DNA from: Cereibacter changlensis JA139 | Lineage (GTDB): Bacteria > Pseudomonadota > Alphaproteobacteria > Rhodobacterales > Rhodobacteraceae | Direction of reading: 5' to 3' | Length of the DNA stretch: 58,183 nt | NCBI RefSeq assembly: GCF_003034985.1 | Contig: NZ_PZKG01000013.1 | Span: 1 to 58,183, forward strand | Shown: in pieces, positions 39,588-49,790 of the stretch | How positions within the stretch are numbered: position 1 is the stretch's first letter | Layout: every line of letters starts with the position of its first letter | The notes under the pieces: model-generated | Database searches by the model: none | Seen by the model: only the letters and a program-made list of their open reading frames with translations | What the model was told of the DNA's origin: nothing | Made by a program: the position numbers and the translations under genes

Positions 39588-40612
39588 CGGCTGTCGAATT
39601 CGACAAGGTTTCCATCGTCTTCGGCGATCACCCCGAACGCGCCCTGCCCTTGATGGACAAGGGCCAGAGCCGGTCCGAGATCCAGGCCGCCACGGGTCAG
39701 GTGCTGGGCGTGCACGACTGCTCGCTGACCGTGGCCGAGGGCGAGATCCTCGTGCTGATGGGTCTCTCCGGCTCCGGAAAATCCACCCTCCTGCGCGGCG
39801 TCAACGGGCTGAACCCGGTGGTGCGCGGCGAGGTGCGGGTGAATGACGGCGACAAGATGGTCTCGGTCACCCATGCCGGCAAGGACGACCTGCGCAGCCT
39901 GCGGCTCAGCCGCATCGCCATGGTGTTCCAGGCCTTCGGCCTGCTGCCCTGGCGCACGGTGCGCGACAACGTCGGCCTCGGGCTGGAGATGGCGGGCCTG
40001 AAGCCCGCGCAGCGCCGCGCCCGGGTGGACGAGCAGTTGAAGCTGGTGAACCTCAGCCAATGGGCCGACCGCAAGGTGGGCGAGCTCTCGGGCGGGATGC
40101 AGCAGCGCGTCGGCCTCGCCCGCGCCTTCGTCACCAATGCGCCGATCCTCCTGATGGACGAGCCCTTCTCGGCGCTCGACCCGCTGATCCGGGCCAGGCT
40201 GCAGGACGAGCTCCTGGAGCTGCAATCCTCGCTGAAGCGCACCATCATCTTCGTCAGCCACGATCTCGACGAGGCCTTCAAGATCGGCAACCGGATCGCG
40301 CTGATGGAGGGCGGGCGGATCGTCCAATGCGGCACCGCGCGCGAGATCATCGCCAATCCGGTGTCGGATTACGTGGCCGATTTCGTCGCCCACATGAACC
40401 CGCTCGGGGTGCTGACGGCGCGCGACGTGATGCTGGCGGGGCCGTCTTCCGGGCTGCACAGCGTCGCCTGCACCACGCCGGTGCGGCAGGTGATGGAGAT
40501 GCTGCGCGACGGCGCGTCGGAGATCGCCGTGACCGACGAGACCGGGGTCTGCGGCACGATCCGCTCCGAGGCGGTGATGGCGCGGCTCATCGACCCGCGC
40601 GGCACGGTCTGA
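39584..40612 (+). CDS. choV: Choline ABC transporter ATP-binding protein
   Basis: A 342-residue ATPase with Walker [10 protein letters not shown] (60-68), Q-loop M-V-F-Q-A-F, signature L-S-G-G-M-Q-Q-R-V, Walker [13 protein letters not shown] and H-loop V-S-H-D. An extra N-terminal part (about 20 residues, D-K-G-Q-S-R-S-E-I) is typical of ProV/ChoV. The C-terminal ~70 residues are short for the paired CBS domains of osmoregulated ProV, so osmotic gating may be lacking. It is convergent with topA; only four bases separate the stops. Confidence 0.93.
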   Translation: MTAVEFDKVSIVFGDHPERALPLMDKGQSRSEIQAATGQVLGVHDCSLTVAEGEILVLMGLSGSGKSTLLRGVNGLNPVVRGEVRVNDGDKMVSVTHAGKDDLRSLRLSRIAMVFQAFGLLPWRTVRDNVGLGLEMAGLKPAQRRARVDEQLKLVNLSQWADRKVGELSGGMQQRVGLARAFVTNAPILLMDEPFSALDPLIRARLQDELLELQSSLKRTIIFVSHDLDEAFKIGNRIALMEGGRIVQCGTAREIIANPVSDYVADFVAHMNPLGVLTARDVMLAGPSSGLHSVACTTPVRQVMEMLRDGASEIAVTDETGVCGTIRSEAVMARLIDPRGTV

Positions 40613-40616
40613 GCCC

Positions 40617-43304
40617 TCAGGCCGCGTCGGGCTCCGACGCGGTCTTCTTGGCGGCGGGCTTCTTCGCCGCCGGCTTCTTGGCGGCAGGCTTCTTCGCCGC
40701 CGCCTCGCCCGCCTTGGCCGCGGGTTTCTTGGCGGCGGTCTTCTTCGCCGCCGTGCCGTCCGCAGCCTTGGCCGCCGGCTTCTTCGCCGCCGGTTTGGCC
40801 GCCGCCTTCTTGGCCGGGGCCTTCTTCTTGCCCGACTTGCCGGCCTTCTCGGCCACCAGCGCCAGCGCCTCGTCCAGCGTCACCGCCTCGGGCGCCAGAT
40901 CCTTGGGCAGCGTCGCGTTCACCTTGCCCCATTTGACATAAGGCCCGTAGCGCCCCGGCATGACCTGCACGAGCCCGCCATCCGGATGCTCGCCCAGCTC
41001 CTTGATCGGCGTGGCGGGGGCAGCGGCACCCCTACCGCGCGTCGCCTTCTGCGCCAGCACCTCCATCGCGCGGTTCATGCCGATGGTGAAAACCTCCTCG
41101 GCATCCGCGAGGTTGGCGTAGGTGCTGTTGTGCTTGACGTAGGGCCCGTAGCGCCCCAGCGCCGCCTCGATCATCGCCCCGTCCTCGGGATGCGGGCCGA
41201 TCTGGCGCGGCAGGTTCAGAAGCATCAGCGCCCGTTCCAGATCGATGCTGTCCGGCGCCCAACCCTTCGGCAGGCTGGACCGCGGCGGCTTGGGCTCCGC
41301 CTCCGAGGCCTCGCCGCGCTGGACATAGGGCCCGAAGCGTCCCGAACGCAGGCTGATCGGCAGGCCGTTCTCGTCATTGCCGAGCACCTTGCCATCGGGC
41401 GAGATCCCCGACTCCTCGCCGCCGACCGAGATCGGCCTCGTGTAGCGGCATTCCGGATAGTTGCCGCAGCCGATGAAGGCCCCGCCCGACCGCGCCGTCT
41501 TCAGATGCAGCCGCCCGGTGCCGCAGACCTGACAAACCCGCGGGTCGGACCCGTCGGCGCGCAGGGGATAGAGATGCGGCGCGAGGAACTCATCGATCCG
41601 GGTCAGCACCTCGCCGATGCGCAGGTCGGCTGTCTCGGCCACGGCGGCAGAGAAGTCGCGCCAGAACCGGGCCAGCACGTCCTTGTAGTTCCGCTCGCCC
41701 GCCGAAACGTCGTCGAGCTCGCCTTCCAGATCGGCGGTGAAATCGTATTCCACGTATTTGCGGAAGTAGTTGGTGAGGAAGGCCGTCACCAGCCGGCCCT
41801 TGTCCTCGGGGAACAGCCGGTTCTTGTCCTTGCGGACATATTCCCGGTCGACGATGGTCGTCAGGATGCTGGCATAGGTCGAAGGCCGGCCGATCCCCAG
41901 CTCTTCCATCCGCTTGACCAGCGTCGCCTCGGTGTAGCGCGGCGGCGGCTGGGTGAAATGCTGCTCCGGCGTCACCGACTTCTTCTCGGCGGCCTCGCCC
42001 TGCATGATCTGCGGCAGACGACCCTCGTCATCGCCCTCCTCGTCGCGGCCCTCCTCGTAGATCCTGAGGAAGCCGTCGAACAGCACCACCTGCCCGGTGG
42101 CGCGCAGCACCACCTGGCCGTCGCTGCTGCCGACATCCACCGTCGTCCGCTCCAGCCGCGCTGCCGCCATCTGGCTGGCGATGGTGCGCTTCCAGATCAG
42201 CTCGTAGAGCTTGCGCTGGTCAGCCTCGGTCAGTCGCAGGCTGTCGGGCGCCGCCGACATGTCGGTGGGCCGGATGCACTCGTGGGCTTCCTGCGCATTC
42301 TTGGCCTTGTTCTTGTACATGCGCGGGCTGTCCGGCACGTAATTCGCACCGAAGCGCCGCTTGATCTCGTCGCGCGCCGCCATCACCGCCTCGGGCGCCA
42401 TGTCGATGCCGTCGGTCCGCATATAGGTGATGTAGCCCGCCTCGTAGAGCCGCTGCGCCGCGTTCATGCATTGCTTGGCGCCCATGCCGAACTTGCGGCT
42501 GGCCTCCTGCTGCAGGGTCGAGGTCATGAAGGGGGCCGAGGGGTTGCGGGCGGCGGGCTTGGCCTCCACCGACTGCACGCTCAGGCTGCGCGAGGTGACG
42601 GCATGCACCGCAAGCTCCGCCGCCTCGGCGGTCGGGATGTCGAACTTGTCGAGCTTCTTGCCGCCGAGCACCGTCAGCCGCGCCTCGAACTCCTGCCCGC
42701 GCGGGGTGGCGAGCACGGCGCCGACGGTCCAGAATTCCTTGGCGCGGAAGGCCTCGATCTCCATCTCGCGCTCGACGATCAGCCTGAGGCAGACCGACTG
42801 CACCCGCCCGGCGGATTTCGCGCCGGGCAGCTTGCGCCAGAGCACCGGCGACAGGGTGAAGCCCACCAGATAGTCCAGCGCCCGCCGCGCCAGATAAGCG
42901 TCGACCAGCGCCGCATCGACCTCGCGCGGCGATTTCATCGCCTGCGTCACCGCTTCCTTGGTGATGGCGTTGAAGGTGACGCGGCTGACGGTCACGCCCT
43001 TCTTGATGCTGGAGGCCAGCGCCTCCTTGAGGTGCCAGGAAATCGCCTCGCCCTCGCGATCGGGGTCGGTGGCGAGGATCAGCTCATTGTCGGTCTTCAG
43101 CGCGTCGGTGATGGCGCGAATGTGTTTCTTGCTGTCGCTCGCGACCTCCCATTTCATAGCGAAGTCATGCTCGGTATCGACCGATCCGTCTTTCGGCGGC
43201 AGGTCGCGGACATGGCCGTAGGAGGCGAGAACCGTGTAGTCGGAGCCCAGATACTTGTTGATTGTCTTGGCCTTGGCCGGGGACTCGACGACGACGACTG
43301 CCAT
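40617..43304 (-). CDS. topA: DNA topoisomerase I with lysine/alanine-rich tail
   Basis: An 895-residue type IA topoisomerase that relaxes negative supercoils. It has the TOPRIM domain ([11 protein letters not shown] at the start; [12 protein letters not shown]), the catalytic tyrosine in G-Y-I-T-Y-M-R-T-D, one Cys4 zinc finger (C-Q-V-C...C-G-N-Y-P-E-C) and several C-terminal repeats of the R-F-G-P-Y-V type. Residues about 824-895 are a histone-H1-like tail of K-K-P-A-A repeats. An AGAGG site precedes the ATG at 43304; the frame stays open upstream but unlike protein. The stop faces choV. Confidence 0.95.
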   Translation of the reverse strand: MAVVVVESPAKAKTINKYLGSDYTVLASYGHVRDLPPKDGSVDTEHDFAMKWEVASDSKKHIRAITDALKTDNELILATDPDREGEAISWHLKEALASSIKKGVTVSRVTFNAITKEAVTQAMKSPREVDAALVDAYLARRALDYLVGFTLSPVLWRKLPGAKSAGRVQSVCLRLIVEREMEIEAFRAKEFWTVGAVLATPRGQEFEARLTVLGGKKLDKFDIPTAEAAELAVHAVTSRSLSVQSVEAKPAARNPSAPFMTSTLQQEASRKFGMGAKQCMNAAQRLYEAGYITYMRTDGIDMAPEAVMAARDEIKRRFGANYVPDSPRMYKNKAKNAQEAHECIRPTDMSAAPDSLRLTEADQRKLYELIWKRTIASQMAAARLERTTVDVGSSDGQVVLRATGQVVLFDGFLRIYEEGRDEEGDDEGRLPQIMQGEAAEKKSVTPEQHFTQPPPRYTEATLVKRMEELGIGRPSTYASILTTIVDREYVRKDKNRLFPEDKGRLVTAFLTNYFRKYVEYDFTADLEGELDDVSAGERNYKDVLARFWRDFSAAVAETADLRIGEVLTRIDEFLAPHLYPLRADGSDPRVCQVCGTGRLHLKTARSGGAFIGCGNYPECRYTRPISVGGEESGISPDGKVLGNDENGLPISLRSGRFGPYVQRGEASEAEPKPPRSSLPKGWAPDSIDLERALMLLNLPRQIGPHPEDGAMIEAALGRYGPYVKHNSTYANLADAEEVFTIGMNRAMEVLAQKATRGRGAAAPATPIKELGEHPDGGLVQVMPGRYGPYVKWGKVNATLPKDLAPEAVTLDEALALVAEKAGKSGKKKAPAKKAAAKPAAKKPAAKAADGTAAKKTAAKKPAAKAGEAAAKKPAAKKPAAKKPAAKKTASEPDAA

Positions 43305-43416
43305 GAAAACCTCTTCTGCGACCAAGCCCTGCGATAGCGCGGCAAGATGTGGGGGATTGGTCGCGATTGTCAATGGACCCGCGGTCGCGCCGGATTGCCG
43401 CCCCGTGGGGCTGCCG

Positions 43417-44562
43417 TCAGTCGAGCCGCGACAGCAGCCCGCCCGCTTGCCGCTGGATCCGCCCCTCCAGCTCCAGCGCCAGAAGCTCCGGCGCGACATG
43501 CGCGGCGGGCAGCGCCAGATCGCGGATCAGCTGGTCCTCGGCCAGGGGGCTCGGCCCCAGCCGGTCGAGGATCCGGCCATGCAGCAGCGCCACCTCGCGC
43601 AGCGGTCGCCGCTCCGGCACCGGGCCGGGCAAGGGCGGCGGGGCGGGCGGCAGCGGCGGCGCCACCGGCAACACCGCGTCGGGATTCGCCTTGCCGATCG
43701 CCTCGATCACGTCGGCGGCGTGGCGGATCAGCGTGGCGCCGTCGCGCAACAGCATGTTGCAGCCCGCCGCCCGCGCATCGAACGGATGGCCCGGCACGGC
43801 GAAGACCTCGCGCCCCTGATCCAGCGCATCCTTGGCGGTGATCAGGCTGCCCGAACGCGCCGCCGCCTCCACCACGATCACCGCGCGGGCCAGCCCCGAG
43901 ATGATCCGGTTGCGCAGCGGGAAATGCCGCGCCTGCGGCTCCAGCCCCATCGGCTGCTCCGAGATCCGGCAGCCGCGCGCCGCGACCTCGGCGGCGAGGC
44001 CGGCATTCTCCGCCGGGTAGATCATCTCGACCCCGCCGGCCTGCACCGCCACCGTGCCGCCGGCCAGCGCCGCCCGATGCGCCTCGGCGTCGATGCCGCG
44101 GGCGAGGCCCGAGACCACGACATAGCCCGCCTCCGCCAGCTGCTCCGCCAGCCGCCGCGCCATGCGCAACCCGAGGCTGGAGGCGTTGCGCGCCCCCACC
44201 AGCGCCACCATCGGCCGCGCCAGCAGCCCGACATCGCCCTGCGCCCAGAGCACCGGCGGCGCGTCGGGCAGGTCCATTAGCGCCGGCGGATAGGCCGGCC
44301 CGCCATGGCGCAGCAGCCGCGCCCCGGCCAGGCGGCCCCGCGACAGCTCGTCGCGCGCCACCTCCTCCGGACAGGGGGCATAGCGCTCCACCCCCGCCGC
44401 CCGGGCGATTTCCGGCAGGACGGCCAGCGCCGCCTCGGCCGAACCGTGATCCAGGAGCAGCCGGTGGAAGGTCACCGCCCCCACCCGCCGCGACCGGATC
44501 AGCCGCAGCCAGGCGACCGGGTCGGGCGCGGCCGGGGACGGATCATCGGGAGCAGCAGCCAT
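43417..44562 (-). CDS. dprA: DNA-processing protein DprA
   Basis: A 381-residue DprA. After an N-terminal helical domain comes the Rossmann-like core with V-A-L-V-G-A-R-N-A-S, V-V-S-G-L-A-R-G-I-D and A-V-Q-A-G-G-V-E-M-I-Y-P, then a Pro-rich linker and a C-terminal winged-helix-like segment (about the last 60 residues). DprA loads RecA on incoming single-stranded DNA in natural transformation. GAGG precedes the ATG; the longer open reading upstream crosses the aminotransferase gene in antisense and is spurious. It lies upstream of topA on the same strand, a common alphaproteobacterial order. Confidence 0.93.
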   Translation of the reverse strand: MAAAPDDPSPAAPDPVAWLRLIRSRRVGAVTFHRLLLDHGSAEAALAVLPEIARAAGVERYAPCPEEVARDELSRGRLAGARLLRHGGPAYPPALMDLPDAPPVLWAQGDVGLLARPMVALVGARNASSLGLRMARRLAEQLAEAGYVVVSGLARGIDAEAHRAALAGGTVAVQAGGVEMIYPAENAGLAAEVAARGCRISEQPMGLEPQARHFPLRNRIISGLARAVIVVEAAARSGSLITAKDALDQGREVFAVPGHPFDARAAGCNMLLRDGATLIRHAADVIEAIGKANPDAVLPVAPPLPPAPPPLPGPVPERRPLREVALLHGRILDRLGPSPLAEDQLIRDLALPAAHVAPELLALELEGRIQRQAGGLLSRLD

Positions 44563-44763
44563 CGCACCTCGCCTCTCTGACGAGTCGCAGCATGGCCAGC
44601 GCAGGGTTAATCCCGGGTGAATCCGTTCGCGCCAACCGGCCGATGCCCGCTTTTCTCCGGCAGGCGACGGCCTTGTGAGAGGGATCACGATTGAACTTGC
44701 AGCAAAACAAGAGCAAAGAAGGCCAAACCTGCGCCCGGAGCGGCGCATCCAACGGAGCCTGAC

Positions 44764-46041
44764 ATGCTGAATGCCGATGTAAGCCGCCGCCGTGATGACG
44801 CGATCTCGCGCGGGGTGGGGATGCAGACCCAGATCTACGCCGACCGGGCGCTGAATTCCGAGATCTGGGATATCGAGGGCAACCGCTACATCGATTTCGC
44901 CGCCGGCATCGCCGTGGTCAACACCGGCCACTGCCACCCCAAGGTGATGGCCGCCGTGGCCGAGCAGATGGGCCGCTTCACCCACACCTGCCATCAGGTT
45001 CTGCCCTACGAATCCTACATCCGCCTCGCCGAGCGGCTGAACGCCGCCGCCCCGGGCGATTTCGCCAAGAAGTCGATCTTCGTCACCACCGGCGCGGAAT
45101 CGGTCGAGAACGCGATCAAGATCGCCCGCATCCACACCGGGCGTTCGGCGGTCATCGCCTTTGGCGGCGCCTTCCACGGCCGGACCTTCATGACCATGAC
45201 GATGACCGGCAAGGTCGAGCCCTACAAGAAGGGCTTCGGCGCGATGATGCCCGATGTCTACCACGTCCCCTTCCCGCAGGAGGTGCATGGCGTCTCGACC
45301 GCCGATGCGATGGCGGGGCTGACCAAGCTCTTCAAGGCCGATCTCGATCCGGGCCGCGTCGCCGCGATCATCTTCGAGCCGGTGCAGGGCGAAGGCGGCT
45401 TCTACCCGGCCCCCGCCGATCTGGTGCGCGGCATCCGCAAGCTCTGCGACGAGCATGGCATCGTGATGATCGCCGACGAGGTTCAGACCGGCTTCGCCCG
45501 CACCGGCACGCTCTTCGCGATGCATGGCTATGACGTGGCCCCCGACCTCATCACCATGGCCAAGGGTCTGGGCGGCGGCCTGCCGATCGCCGCAGTGACC
45601 GGCCGGGCCGAGATGATGGATGCGGCGCATCCCGGCGGTCTGGGCGGCACCTATGGCGGCAACCCCTTGGGCGTGGCCGCGGCCCATGCCGTGCTCGACG
45701 TGATCGAGGAGGAGGACCTCTGCGCCCGCGCCAACGAGCTCGGCAGCCGGTTGAAGCAGCGGCTGGAGCAGATCCGCTCCACCACCCCGGAGATCTCCGA
45801 CATCCGCGGCCCGGGCTTCATGGTCGCGGTCGAGTTCGCCGACCCGGGCAGCAAGGAGCCCGACGCGGGCTTCACCAACCGCGTGCGTCTCGAAGCGCAG
45901 AAGCGCGGGCTGATCCTCTTGACCTGCGGCGTCTACGGCAATGTGGTGCGCTTCCTCGCCCCGATCACCATCCCCGACGCGCATTTTGCCGAGGCGATGG
46001 ACATCCTCGAAGCCTCCGTCGCGGCGGCCCGGCAGGGCTGA
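44764..46041 (+). CDS. gabT: 4-aminobutyrate aminotransferase
   Basis: A 425-residue class III PLP aminotransferase. Lys267 in T-M-A-K-G-L-G-G-G binds the cofactor; D-E-V-Q-T-G-F-A-R-T-G holds the PLP-pyridine aspartate. T-G-A-E-S-V-E-N-A and the opening G-I-A-V-V-N-T-G-H-C-H-P match GABA aminotransferases, which make succinate semialdehyde from GABA. A related diamine or beta-alanine substrate is possible. A GGAG site lies 6 bases before the ATG. No succinate-semialdehyde dehydrogenase is adjacent. A hairpin follows the stop. Confidence 0.9.
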   Translation: MLNADVSRRRDDAISRGVGMQTQIYADRALNSEIWDIEGNRYIDFAAGIAVVNTGHCHPKVMAAVAEQMGRFTHTCHQVLPYESYIRLAERLNAAAPGDFAKKSIFVTTGAESVENAIKIARIHTGRSAVIAFGGAFHGRTFMTMTMTGKVEPYKKGFGAMMPDVYHVPFPQEVHGVSTADAMAGLTKLFKADLDPGRVAAIIFEPVQGEGGFYPAPADLVRGIRKLCDEHGIVMIADEVQTGFARTGTLFAMHGYDVAPDLITMAKGLGGGLPIAAVTGRAEMMDAAHPGGLGGTYGGNPLGVAAAHAVLDVIEEEDLCARANELGSRLKQRLEQIRSTTPEISDIRGPGFMVAVEFADPGSKEPDAGFTNRVRLEAQKRGLILLTCGVYGNVVRFLAPITIPDAHFAEAMDILEASVAAARQG

Positions 46042-46059
46042 TCCCGCAGATACCGGCAC

Positions 46060-46080
46060 GCGGGGGCGCAACGCCCCCGC
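46060..46080 (+). terminator. Hairpin after gabT
   Basis: GCGGGGGCG (46060-46068) pairs perfectly with CGCCCCCGC (46072-46080) around CAA, 18 bases past the gabT stop. No good T-run follows, so it is a likely but not certain terminator before bioM. Confidence 0.55.
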
Positions 46081-46151
46081 CGCTCTCCGATTATTCCTTC
46101 GGCAGCAGCGCCGCGCAGTCCTTGATTTTTGAAGTTGTTGGAAGGTTTGTC

Positions 46152-46895
46152 ATGAACACCACCGCCCCTGCCGCATCGCCCGGCATCGCCCTGATGAATG
46201 CCGGCTACTCCGTCGATGGCCGGGTGATCCTGTCGGAGCTCTCCACCACGCTGGTCGAGCAGCGCATCGGCATCCTCGGCCGCAACGGGTCGGGCAAGAC
46301 CTCGCTCCTGCGGCTGATCGCCGGGCTGATCGCGCCGACCACCGGCGCCGTGACCGTCGACGGGCTGCGCCCCGAAAAGGACCGGCGCGAGATGCTCTCG
46401 GCGCTCGGCATCCTCTTCCAGAACCCCGACCACCAGATCATCTTCCCAACGGTGGAGGAGGAGCTGGCCTTCGGTCTGCGCCAGCAGGGCCGCAGCGCGG
46501 CCGAGGCGCAGGCGGCGGCGCTGGCCGCCCTCGCCCAGCACGGCCGCTCGCATTGGGCCAAGGCCTCGGTGGCCACGCTGTCGCAGGGCCAGCGGCATTT
46601 CCTCTGCCTTCTCTCGATCCTGGTGATGGAGCCGCGCACCATCCTGCTCGACGAGCCCTTCACCGCGCTGGACCTGCCGACACAGATCCGCCTGACGCGC
46701 CAGCTCGCCGCCCTGCCGCAGCGGCTCATCACCATCACCCATGATCCGGCGCTGCTCGCCGGCTACGACCGGGTGATCTGGCTGGAGAACGGCCGCATCC
46801 TGCGCGACGGCCCGGCAAAGCCGGTGATCGCCGAGTACAAATCCGACATGACGCGACTGGGGGCCTCCGATGCTGACGCTGACCTCCCCCGTTGA
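46152..46895 (+). CDS. bioM: Biotin ECF transporter ATPase
   Basis: A 247-residue ECF-type ATPase with Walker A G-R-N-G-S-G-K-T-S (43-51), Q-loop I-L-F-Q-N-P-D-H-Q, Walker B I-L-L-D-E-P-F-T-A-L-D and H-loop I-T-H-D. The signature reads L-S-Q-G-Q-R-H rather than L-S-G-G-Q, a change also seen in some ECF ATPases. It drives biotin uptake with BioN and BioY. The ATG at 46152 has GGAAGG upstream; an ATG ten codons earlier is less likely. bioN overlaps its end by 26 bp. Confidence 0.9.
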   Translation: MNTTAPAASPGIALMNAGYSVDGRVILSELSTTLVEQRIGILGRNGSGKTSLLRLIAGLIAPTTGAVTVDGLRPEKDRREMLSALGILFQNPDHQIIFPTVEEELAFGLRQQGRSAAEAQAAALAALAQHGRSHWAKASVATLSQGQRHFLCLLSILVMEPRTILLDEPFTALDLPTQIRLTRQLAALPQRLITITHDPALLAGYDRVIWLENGRILRDGPAKPVIAEYKSDMTRLGASDADADLPR

Positions 46896-47463
46896 GACCC
46901 GCCTGCACCGCCTGCCCGCCGGGCTGAAGCTGGCGCTGCTGGCGCTGGCCGCCATCGGACTGGCCCTGCTGCCGCTCGGCGGGCTGGTGCTGGCGGCGGC
47001 GGCGGTTGTCGCGCTCTATCTGGCGCAGGGCACGGTCTTCGCAGCACACGGGCTGCGGATGCTGCGGCCGCTCTGGCCCTTCCTGCTGGTGCTGCTGGTC
47101 TGGCATGTCTTTACCGCCGACCTGCCGCGCGGGCTGGAGGTGGCGCTGCGGCTGCTCACCGCGGTGGCGCTGGCCAATCTGGTGACCATGACCACCCGGC
47201 TCGAAGACCTGATCTCGGTCGTGGAGCGCCTTGCCGCCCCCCTCGCCCGCTTCGGCCTGTCGCCGCGGGTGCTGGCGGTCTCCATCGCTTTGGTGATCCG
47301 CTTCGTCCCGGTGTTCCTGCTCCGGGTCAATCAACTGGCCGAGGCATGGCGGGCCCGGTCGCGCGGCCGGGCGAACTGGCGCATCGTCGTGCCGGTGGCG
47401 CTGACGGCGCTTGACGATGCCGACCACGTCGCCGAAGCATTGCGCGCCCGCGGCGGGCTCTGA
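46870..47463 (+). CDS. bioN: Biotin ECF transporter T component
   Basis: A 197-residue membrane protein of the EcfT/CbiQ class with about five helices in the first 120 residues and the two coupling helices later. The Ala-Arg-Gly signatures that touch the ATPases are A-W-R-A-R-S-R-G and A-L-R-A-R-G-G-L near the C-terminus. It transmits ATP-driven movement from BioM to BioY. Start within the bioM gene, with GGGGG a few bases upstream. Confidence 0.9.
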   Translation: MLTLTSPVETRLHRLPAGLKLALLALAAIGLALLPLGGLVLAAAAVVALYLAQGTVFAAHGLRMLRPLWPFLLVLLVWHVFTADLPRGLEVALRLLTAVALANLVTMTTRLEDLISVVERLAAPLARFGLSPRVLAVSIALVIRFVPVFLLRVNQLAEAWRARSRGRANWRIVVPVALTALDDADHVAEALRARGGL

Positions 47464-47488
47464 CTCGCCGCCCCTTCGAGGAGAAGAC

Positions 47489-48031
47489 ATGGAACGTTCC
47501 GTCACCCAGATCGCGCTCTTCGCCGCGCTGATCGCCGTCCTCGGCCTCGTGCCGCAGATCACCCTGATCAGCGGCGTGCCGATCACCGCGCAATCGCTGG
47601 GCGTGATGCTCTGCGGCACCGTGCTGGGCGCCCGCAAGGGCGCGCTGGCGGTGCTGCTGTTCCTGCTCCTCGTCATGCTCGGCCTGCCGCTCTTGTCGGG
47701 CGGGCGCGGCGGCATCGGCGTGCTGGCCGGGCCGACGGTCGGCTTCATCGTCGGCTTCCCGGTGGCGGCCTTCCTCGCCGGGCTGGTGGTGGAGAAGTGG
47801 CGCGCCCCGGTCGGCGTCGCCGCCTTCGCCGGCTCGGTGCTGGGCGGCATCGTGGCGATGTATGCCTGCGGCACCGTCGGCATGGCGCTGGTGCTGGACA
47901 AGACCCTGCCCGAGGCGGCGCTGCTGAACACGCCCTTCCTCGCCGGCGACCTGATCAAGACCGTGCTCGCCGGCCTCATCACCAACGGTCTGGCCCGGGT
48001 GCGGCCCGGGGCGCTGCTGTCGCGCCCCTGA
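47489..48031 (+). CDS. bioY: Biotin-binding ECF transporter S component
   Basis: A 180-residue membrane protein of the BioY family with six predicted helices. It has the family's G-V-P-I-T-A-Q-S-L-G-V-M-L segment after helix 1 and the motif L-P-L-L-S-G-G-R-G-G-I near residue 75. It binds biotin at the outer face. Its stop is 13 bases from the stop of the converging aldolase. BioMNY supplies biotin needed by PccA in this window. No BioR-like box was found before bioM. Confidence 0.92.
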   Translation: MERSVTQIALFAALIAVLGLVPQITLISGVPITAQSLGVMLCGTVLGARKGALAVLLFLLLVMLGLPLLSGGRGGIGVLAGPTVGFIVGFPVAAFLAGLVVEKWRAPVGVAAFAGSVLGGIVAMYACGTVGMALVLDKTLPEAALLNTPFLAGDLIKTVLAGLITNGLARVRPGALLSRP

Positions 48032-48044
48032 CCACGGCCCAAAG

Positions 48045-48806
48045 CTACCTGAACGCCGCCGACAGCTGTCGCGCGGCGTTCACCATGAGCGAGAGATCCA
48101 TCCCCACCGCCGTGAAGCGCGTACCCCAGCCCATGCACTGCCGCGCGAAGCCGGCATCCCCGGTCAGGATGCCCGGCGGCTTGCCAGCGGCGGCGATGCG
48201 GCGGATGCCGTCCTCGATCGCCGCCACCACCTCGGGATGCATCAACTCACCCGGATGGCCCATGCTCGCCGCCAGATCGGCCGGGCCGATGAACATCCCG
48301 TCCACCCCGTCGACCGCCGCGATCTCCTCGATCCGGGTCAGCGCCTCGGCCGTCTCAACCTGCACGATCAGGCAAAGCTCCTCCTCGGCGCGCTGGGTGT
48401 AATCCGGGATCGCGCCGAAGCGTCCGGCCCGGGTCATGCCCGCGACACCCCGGATGCCGCGCGGTGCATAGCGCATCGCCGCCACCGCCGCCCGCGCCTC
48501 CTCGGCATCCTGCACATAGGGCACGATCAGCGTCTGCGCCCCCAGATCCAGAAGCCGCTTGATCAGCACCACGTCGTTGGAGGCAGGCCGCACCACCGGG
48601 CTCACCGGATAGGGCGCCATCGCCTGCATCATCGCCAGCGTGTCGGGCACATCGGTCAGCGCATGTTCGGTATCGATGACAATCCAGTCGAAGCCGCAGC
48701 CGGCCAGCGCCTCGGCGACCAGCGGGCCGGGCAGCGAGTTCCACAGCCCGATCTGCTGCCTCCCGTCCAGAAGGGCTTGCTTGAAAGCGTTTTTCGGCAG
48801 GGTCAT
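48045..48806 (-). CDS. HpcH/HpaI-family aldolase
   Basis: A 253-residue class II pyruvate aldolase. It keeps G-L-W-N-S-L-P-G-P near the start, D-W-I-V-I-D-T-E-H-A with the acid/base region, V-Q-V-E-T-A and G-P-A-D-L-A-A-S-M-G with the metal ligands. Such enzymes split 4-hydroxy-2-oxoheptanedioate or related 2-keto-4-hydroxy acids into pyruvate and an aldehyde. The natural substrate cannot be fixed because no degradation pathway is next to it. A GAGGAG site precedes the ATG. It is 60 bases downstream of metF on the same strand. Confidence 0.88.
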   Translation of the reverse strand: MTLPKNAFKQALLDGRQQIGLWNSLPGPLVAEALAGCGFDWIVIDTEHALTDVPDTLAMMQAMAPYPVSPVVRPASNDVVLIKRLLDLGAQTLIVPYVQDAEEARAAVAAMRYAPRGIRGVAGMTRAGRFGAIPDYTQRAEEELCLIVQVETAEALTRIEEIAAVDGVDGMFIGPADLAASMGHPGELMHPEVVAAIEDGIRRIAAAGKPPGILTGDAGFARQCMGWGTRFTAVGMDLSLMVNAARQLSAAFR

Positions 48807-48866
48807 GCGGTTCTCCTCGGCTCCCGGAGGGCCGAGGCTAGCCGATCCTGCGCCCGCCGCAAGCGG

Positions 48867-49733
48867 TCAGGCGACGTTCTGCAGCGCCACCTCTGGCACC
48901 ACGCCCAGCGCGTGACAGACCTCGCGGGTCAGGTGCGGGCGGTTCAGCGTGTAGAAATGCAGATCCTCCACACCCTCCGACAGCAACGTGTCGCAAAGCT
49001 CGGTGCAGAGCGCCACCGACAGCAGGTCCTCGCGCCCGTCGCGCTTGGCGTGGTCGAAGGCGTCGTCCAGCCATTGCGGCACCGCCGTCCCGCAGCGCTG
49101 CGCGAATTTCTTCACCCCGCCCCAGTTCTCGATCGGCAGGATGCCGGGGATGATCGGCGCGGTGATGCCCTCGGCGACGCAGGCGTCGCGGAAGCGCAGG
49201 AAGGTCTCGGCCTCGAAGAAGAATTGGGTGATGGCGCTGCTCGCCCCCGCGTCGATCTTGCGCTTCAGCCAGCGCACATCGGCCAGAGGATCGGCCGCCT
49301 CGGGATGCGGCTCGGGATAGGCGCCGACGCGCAGGGTGAACTTGCCGGTCGCGGCCAGCGCCTCGATCAGCTCGATGGAATTGGCGAAGCCCTCGGGATG
49401 GGCGGTGAAGCGCTCCGCCCCCTTCGGCGCATCGCCGCGCAGCGCCACGATCTCGGTCACGCCGGCCTCGGCATAGGCGGCGGCGATCTCCAGCGTCTCG
49501 GCTCGGGTGGCGTCGACGCAGGTCAGATGCGCCGCTACGTTCAGCCCGTAGTTCTTGCCGATGGTCGTCACCGCCTCATGCGTCAGCTTGCGCGTGGTCC
49601 CGCCCGCGCCATAGGTCACCGAGGCGAAGCTCGGCTTCAGCGGCGCCAGCATCTGCACCGTCTCCCACAGCCGGAAGGACGCGTCGAGCGTCTGCGGCGG
49701 GAAGAACTCGAACGAGATGCGCGGCTGGGTCAT
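48867..49733 (-). CDS. metF: 5,10-methylenetetrahydrofolate reductase
   Basis: A 288-residue FAD-dependent (beta/alpha)8-barrel enzyme that makes 5-methyl-THF for methionine synthesis. The opening I-S-F-E-F-F-P-P-Q and V-T-Y-G-A-G-G-T-T-R are hallmarks; A-L-R-G-D-A-P and Q-F-F-F-E-A follow. It starts just 91 bases from the divergent MetR-type regulator, and that gap carries a MetR-like box. Confidence 0.94.
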   Translation of the reverse strand: MTQPRISFEFFPPQTLDASFRLWETVQMLAPLKPSFASVTYGAGGTTRKLTHEAVTTIGKNYGLNVAAHLTCVDATRAETLEIAAAYAEAGVTEIVALRGDAPKGAERFTAHPEGFANSIELIEALAATGKFTLRVGAYPEPHPEAADPLADVRWLKRKIDAGASSAITQFFFEAETFLRFRDACVAEGITAPIIPGILPIENWGGVKKFAQRCGTAVPQWLDDAFDHAKRDGREDLLSVALCTELCDTLLSEGVEDLHFYTLNRPHLTREVCHALGVVPEVALQNVA

Positions 49734-49777
49734 GGGACTCTCCTGTTTCTGCTCCCCTTGTCGCAGCTTCGCGGATG

Positions 49778-49790
49778 TGAGACAAATTCA
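49778..49790. promoter_or_regulatory. MetR-like box between metF and metR
   Basis: TGAGACAAATTCA fits the enterobacterial MetR consensus TGAA-N5-TTCA with one mismatch. It lies 45 bases upstream of metF and 35 bases upstream of metR, the usual position for divergent autoregulation. Confidence 0.55.

Noticed and set aside
43417-46071. 884-codon reading of dprA through the aminotransferase gene
   Set aside because: Upstream residues are the shadow of gabT; the ribosome-binding site and DprA homology support the start at 44562.
46042-46151. BioR box before bioM
   Set aside because: No TTAT-xx-ATAA-like palindrome was found in the gap.
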